Below, piece by piece: positions 41,718-44,178 of a stretch of DNA of 44,178 nucleotides. The translations under genes were made by a program, and so were the position numbers. Below the pieces are notes generated by a model. It did not search any database. It worked only from the letters and a program-made list of their open reading frames with translations, and was not told the DNA's origin. Origin of the DNA: Proteobacteria bacterium ST_bin11 (GTDB lineage: Bacteria; Pseudomonadota; Gammaproteobacteria; Methylococcales; Methylomonadaceae); contig MSXO01000044.1 of assembly GCA_002083615.1 (NCBI GenBank), positions 1 through 44,178 on the forward strand. Reading direction: 5' to 3'. Positions within the stretch are counted from its first letter, which is position 1. Each line of letters begins with the position of its first letter.

Positions 41718-44178
41718 ATGTCTTTTTCCGACAAAGACGAAGATCGATTTCGGTACAAATTCTACGACTGGGAATTGTACAATCGATTCGTTGGAAATTC
41801 AGTTTTACGTCGACTTCAGTTTCCAACTGTTCGCTCTGCCTATAGGGCAGGCCTACTGACTCGAACTGTTCCCTATGAAGATCCTCAAGTGCGCATTGAG
41901 ATGATTGGTCATGGTGTTCGTCTCTTCCACATCGATGCATCTTCACCAAGTACCTGGCGCTACGCTCTACTTTCAGAGGTGAAACGAGTGTTTGGATTGA
42001 GAAAGGCGGAGATTCGAAGCGACGATGGTCAATTCGTCTTTACCTCTGAAACACCCATTGATTTTTTCGTTTTCAATGGACGCAATCGTCTGATCGTTGA
42101 AGCACTCGACGACAATGCCACCGAAGCGGTCACGATGACTTCGACAACGCCGTCGTCGTCATACGATCGTTTCGAAGATTCGTCGAACAACGCGAAATAC
42201 GGAGCCATGTGGTCCAGCGAAGGCGAAAGTTCATCGAACGAGCCAACGATCCATCTTGACGTCGACGATACGGTACACACAAACATGACTGTGCTTGGCA
42301 AGGCGATCGAGATCTTCTTCGAAGAACTTCTCTTTACCACGCTCGAGCAAAACGTCTTGAAGAAGTTGCTGAAGCGCATCGACTTTTCTCTGCGATTTGT
42401 TGTTGATGCTTGCAAGCAACTCTACTTTCAGAATGGTTCCGAAGGAGTGACGATCGAACAAGTTGTTGAACGTATCGGCACCTTGAACTTTGGCTATCTC
42501 GTCAGTCTTATCCATCAGGTGTTCAAGCGTGCTCTTCTCGACTTGTCCGAGACACTTCATCACGTCGATACTAAGCTCTACTCCGAGAAGTACCTGAACG
42601 ACTACTACCGTAAGTTGGCCAAGCAAGTGAGCGCTCGCTACGTTGCAGCGTTGCGACCAGAACTCGGTGAAAAGTCTGTAAGCGTCTCCAACGAACCTCT
42701 CGTCGAGATCGACAATCCCAACGATCTACAGGAACTTCGCTACGTTCAAACTGAACCTTTGCAGCCTTACGTCAACACCGCAGAAGACGTCGATATGTAC
42801 GACGTGCCTCCAGAGAACGCAACATCGTCGAGTTCACAGTCAAGCGAAGCTCTTGAATCGCCTCAACTTGACGAAGACGATGCTGCCTACTCCATCGAAG
42901 GTCGGCGACTCAACAAGCTTCTTTCGGCGGGAAAGACAGCCATCTCAAGCGTTTCAAATCAACTCACCTCGAGCAAGTTCGTCAAGTTCTCCATTGCTGG
43001 CAAAGGCAAACTGGAGAGTCTTGCCGCTGAAGTTGAGCCTGGCTCCATCATTGAAATGCTAGTTGCGGCATTCAAACCCTCGACGACGTCGAAGGTTCCA
43101 AAGCCTGGCGACAACCCTCAATGGATTCTCATTCGCATTGCAGAAGACAAGGGAAGTCGAAAGCACATTGTGAACAAGCTCAAACAAGGGGAAGAAGGAA
43201 AAACCGAGCGATTCTGCTGTTCTTGGAAGCTTCGACGAACGGCCACTGGATTTTCCATTCCATTCACCGTTCCTCTTCGTCGAGGCGTCTATCGAGTACA
43301 CGTTTACGTTCCACACAGTTCTGGTATTAGCACGTCGTGGAGCGTCGAAGGAACTGCAGAGTTCCGCGTCACTTCAGTTGGAAAAGCACAGGGGATGCCA
43401 ATCAAATGGAAGGACTTTGATGCGACACTCGCCAAGGCTCGCGACGATCCCGATCTCAGCTGGCAACTCTACTTGACCAAGGAGATTCAAAATGGACGAG
43501 TCGCTGGCGAGTGGCCGTATCCCTCTGCTGAAAACAACAACGCAACGACGTTTTCCATTGCAGCGGACGCTATCGAAGAAATGCAAAATTGGCAGGCACA
43601 AGAAGGCGAACAACAAAACGACGCGCTCACAAATCGATATCTCGCCATCTACATCAACTACGCACCAGCGAAGCGAGATCGCATCATCAGAGCGATCTTT
43701 TGCATATACCATTACATTCGCACAGGTTCGCGAACATTCGACGTTTCTTCGGTAACGACGCCAATCATCGATAAGGGCGTCCATCTTGAAGAAGAGGACG
43801 TCTATGAGGATCGTCAGTCTCCAGTGGAAGCGTCGATTTTTGTAATGGGTAGGACCTACGAAATCGACAGCGTCAATGAAATCACCAGTATGAACGAAGC
43901 TCTCGGTCCCGACGCCTATCTTTCTGCGGAGGAAAAGCGAACGGGGCGAACACACGAACCATTGCGCGGCATTGAAGATTTCCTGACGCAGCCATCGTTG
44001 AAGAGGCCAACGTCCAAGGCACAACAAAGGAAATCGGCGTCGCCGCTTGTCGCTACAGCTACAGTGGTACAACCTCCGCCGCCTACTTCTTTGTTGGGAA
44101 CGCCTCTGCCTTCTCTATTGGCAACAACACTGCCTTCTCCACTGAAAACAACACTTCCTCCTCCACCGGGAAAAACAC
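41718..44178 (+). CDS. Large orphan protein, 5' part (runs off the window)
   Basis: The frame opens at the ATG at 41718, directly after nine A bases, and stays open for 820 codons to the window end. Residues 1-125 look globular (FRYKFYDWELYNRFVGNSVL at the start). A Ser/Thr-rich linker follows. A helical domain spans about 190-320, with an acidic disordered linker at about 330-395. A region of about 400-640 contains beta-like segments (GFSIPFTVPLRRGVYRVHVYV). The visible end (after about 770) is proline-rich with repeated LPS/LPP units (TPLPSLLATTLPSPLKTTLP). No signal peptide, membrane helix or catalytic motif is seen. The size and modular, partly disordered build suit a tegument- or scaffold-type protein; this is inference. 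Confidence 0.88.
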   Translation, partial: MSFSDKDEDRFRYKFYDWELYNRFVGNSVLRRLQFPTVRSAYRAGLLTRTVPYEDPQVRIEMIGHGVRLFHIDASSPSTWRYALLSEVKRVFGLRKAEIRSDDGQFVFTSETPIDFFVFNGRNRLIVEALDDNATEAVTMTSTTPSSSYDRFEDSSNNAKYGAMWSSEGESSSNEPTIHLDVDDTVHTNMTVLGKAIEIFFEELLFTTLEQNVLKKLLKRIDFSLRFVVDACKQLYFQNGSEGVTIEQVVERIGTLNFGYLVSLIHQVFKRALLDLSETLHHVDTKLYSEKYLNDYYRKLAKQVSARYVAALRPELGEKSVSVSNEPLVEIDNPNDLQELRYVQTEPLQPYVNTAEDVDMYDVPPENATSSSSQSSEALESPQLDEDDAAYSIEGRRLNKLLSAGKTAISSVSNQLTSSKFVKFSIAGKGKLESLAAEVEPGSIIEMLVAAFKPSTTSKVPKPGDNPQWILIRIAEDKGSRKHIVNKLKQGEEGKTERFCCSWKLRRTATGFSIPFTVPLRRGVYRVHVYVPHSSGISTSWSVEGTAEFRVTSVGKAQGMPIKWKDFDATLAKARDDPDLSWQLYLTKEIQNGRVAGEWPYPSAENNNATTFSIAADAIEEMQNWQAQEGEQQNDALTNRYLAIYINYAPAKRDRIIRAIFCIYHYIRTGSRTFDVSSVTTPIIDKGVHLEEEDVYEDRQSPVEASIFVMGRTYEIDSVNEITSMNEALGPDAYLSAEEKRTGRTHEPLRGIEDFLTQPSLKRPTSKAQQRKSASPLVATATVVQPPPPTSLLGTPLPSLLATTLPSPLKTTLPPPPGKT

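Noticed and set aside
43374..44072. 232-codon antisense frame at the right end
   Set aside because: It overlaps the 820-codon + gene and shows no signal or domain.

Overview
This looks like part of the genome of a large double-stranded DNA virus of a eukaryote. About 28 intron-less protein genes are packed at roughly 95% coding density on both strands. They are separated by short A/T-rich gaps with long T or A runs, and several genes have an AATAAA just past the stop. No tRNA, rRNA, CRISPR array, Shine-Dalgarno pattern or insertion sequence was seen. The recognisable genes (type II thymidine kinase, two ankyrin-repeat proteins, zinc-finger proteins, an AAA-type P-loop protein, a huge secreted cysteine-rich protein and a phage/herpesvirus-like portal candidate) fit such a virus. 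The portal candidate would favour a herpesvirus/mirusvirus-like capsid lineage over a poxvirus-like one. That is inference: no major capsid protein, polymerase or terminase could be named here, so the taxon stays open.

Layout. Positions 1-3615 hold a gene end, a small conserved-looking viral protein, two tandem paralogues and a serine-tract protein, all on +. Positions 3648-6182 hold a CCCH/CCHC zinc-finger protein and a 570-residue orphan on -. Positions 6163-14900 are mostly + and look like a virion-protein block: a Cys/His-containing acidic protein, a secreted protein, two adjacent candidate structural proteins sharing a GAGCGAGAGAG leader, a second secreted protein on -, and two more orphans. 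Positions 14942-20061 contain an ankyrin protein (-), a 1214-residue protein with a Lys-Pro-Ala-rich segment and RGG tail, and a small FCS-like zinc-finger protein.

Positions 20099-31915 (-) are dominated by a 3280-residue type I membrane protein of disulfide-rich repeats, likely a virion or host-surface glycoprotein, preceded by the portal candidate. Positions 32134-35563 carry an aquaporin-like membrane protein without NPA motifs, thymidine kinase and a possible beta-propeller protein. Positions 35564-36302 are a non-coding island with two 150-bp inverted arms (about 91% identical) that contain four perfect AT-rich palindromes centred on ATCGAT. This is the best candidate for a replication origin, recombination site or genome-resolution site. 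Positions 36303-41554 hold an orphan, a second ankyrin protein, a polytopic membrane protein, an alkaline-phosphatase-superfamily protein with altered metal ligands, and an AAA protein with altered Walker motifs. A large gene starts at 41718 and runs off the right end.

Themes: several cell-derived folds (aquaporin, AAA, phosphodiesterase) are kept with key catalytic or pore residues replaced, which suggests reuse as structural or regulatory proteins. Long poly-serine tracts encoded by mixed TCN codons occur in at least five genes. Several surface, secreted or membrane proteins point to an enveloped or membrane-containing particle or to remodelling of host membranes.
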